This document shows positions 11,748 through 12,036 of a DNA stretch of 12,036 nucleotides, piece after piece (positions within the stretch are counted from its first letter, which is position 1; each line of letters begins with the position of its first letter). Under the pieces are notes generated by a model that did no database searches, had not been told where the DNA came from, and saw only the letters and a program-made list of their open reading frames with translations. Source of the DNA: Methanobacteriota archaeon (GTDB lineage: Archaea; Thermoplasmatota; Poseidoniia; Poseidoniales; Poseidoniaceae); the NCBI GenBank assembly GCA_002702945.1, contig PADF01000076.1, positions 1 through 12,036 on the forward strand, given 5' to 3'. The position numbers were made by a program, and so were the translations under genes.

Positions 11748-12036
11748 ATGACGCTGACAAATAATAATTGGTTTCAAAAGACAGCTGTTGTGGCTGTCGC
11801 AGGTACTTTTGGACTCTCTCATTTATGGATGATTGGTTTACTAGCTAACAAAGAAGCTGGTTTACCTAAGTTTAATTTACCTGTTGGTCAATACAGCCAA
11901 TACACAATTGATGCTAGTAAAGATGGTTACAGCATCACTCATCGAATGAATGATCCAAAGGTGATGGAGATGAGAGAAGATGTTATCGTCCCTGGCAAAA
12001 CTGGATTATTCGGTGGAAGCAGTAAAGATAAGAAAA
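11748..12036 (+). CDS. Single-pass membrane protein (partial, C-terminus cut by window edge)
   Basis: ATG at 11748 opens a plus-strand frame that runs to the right edge (96 codons seen). Residues 11-33 (KTAVVAVAGTFGLSHLWMIG and the next residues) form one hydrophobic helix with a short polar N-terminus, so the rest is likely outside the membrane or in the periplasm. The visible remainder (LPKFNLPVGQYSQYTIDASK, then DGYSITHRMNDPKV) looks like a beta-rich domain. The protein ends at the edge in a Gly/Ser/Lys stretch. No Shine-Dalgarno site is visible. It faces away from the small Cys-containing gene across a 77-base AT-rich gap (11671-11747). No family recognised. Confidence 0.7.
   Translation, partial: MTLTNNNWFQKTAVVAVAGTFGLSHLWMIGLLANKEAGLPKFNLPVGQYSQYTIDASKDGYSITHRMNDPKVMEMREDVIVPGKTGLFGGSSKDKK

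Noticed and set aside
1..12036. tRNA genes, CRISPR arrays, insertion sequences and integrase
   Set aside because: No cloverleaf, regularly spaced repeats, transposase or recombinase motifs were seen by eye.

Overview
This 12,036-base window looks like part of a tailed-phage genome, most likely a marine cyanophage. The genes are tightly packed: short ORFs overlap by 1 to 35 bases, start/stop junctions of the TAATG and ATGA type recur, several start codons are TTG or GTG, and many genes lack a clear Shine-Dalgarno site. Base composition is AT-rich. The gene set fits too: a short flavin-dependent halogenase, a 2OG-Fe(II) oxygenase, nucleotide-pool enzymes, and a primase-helicase. The cyanophage assignment is an inference from family associations; no capsid, terminase or portal gene is in the window. 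A phage-derived element in a cyanobacterial genome remains possible.

Layout from left to right. (1) 1-1965, minus strand: a coupled operon of a MazG-like dATP/dGTP diphosphohydrolase-type protein, a 28-residue membrane peptide, a flavin-dependent halogenase and a 2OG-Fe(II) oxygenase that runs off the left edge. (2) 2017-2307, plus strand: one small basic protein with an unusual start region. (3) 2304-4763, minus strand: a packed run of a ThyX-fold protein, two small unknown proteins, a phage Dam-fold protein and another unknown protein. (4) 4846-6588, minus strand: three neighbouring DUF4214 proteins with four domain copies in all. (5) 6627-8059, minus strand: an HNH-like zinc protein, a small SH3-like protein and dCMP deaminase. 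(6) 8089-8520, plus strand: two small coiled-coil proteins, the first with a membrane segment. (7) 8498-8806, minus strand: a small unknown protein. (8) 8807-9122: a noncoding region with short repeats, an AT-rich core and a strong minus-strand terminator. (9) 9123-11670, minus strand: a small Cys-containing protein and a 781-residue primase-helicase. (10) 11748 to the right edge, plus strand: a partial single-pass membrane protein.

The clear functional themes are replication (primase-helicase with an origin-like noncoding region just downstream) and nucleotide metabolism (dCMP deaminase, the dNTP hydrolase and a ThyX-like protein). The most unusual points are: (a) the halogenase, oxygenase and micropeptide module; (b) three proteins (ThyX-like, Dam-like and HNH-like) that keep family architecture but seem to have lost the signature catalytic residues; (c) the DUF4214 gene cluster; (d) a plus-strand gene whose best ribosome-binding site leads into the wrong frame. 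Family assignments come from motif recognition by eye, not from database searches.
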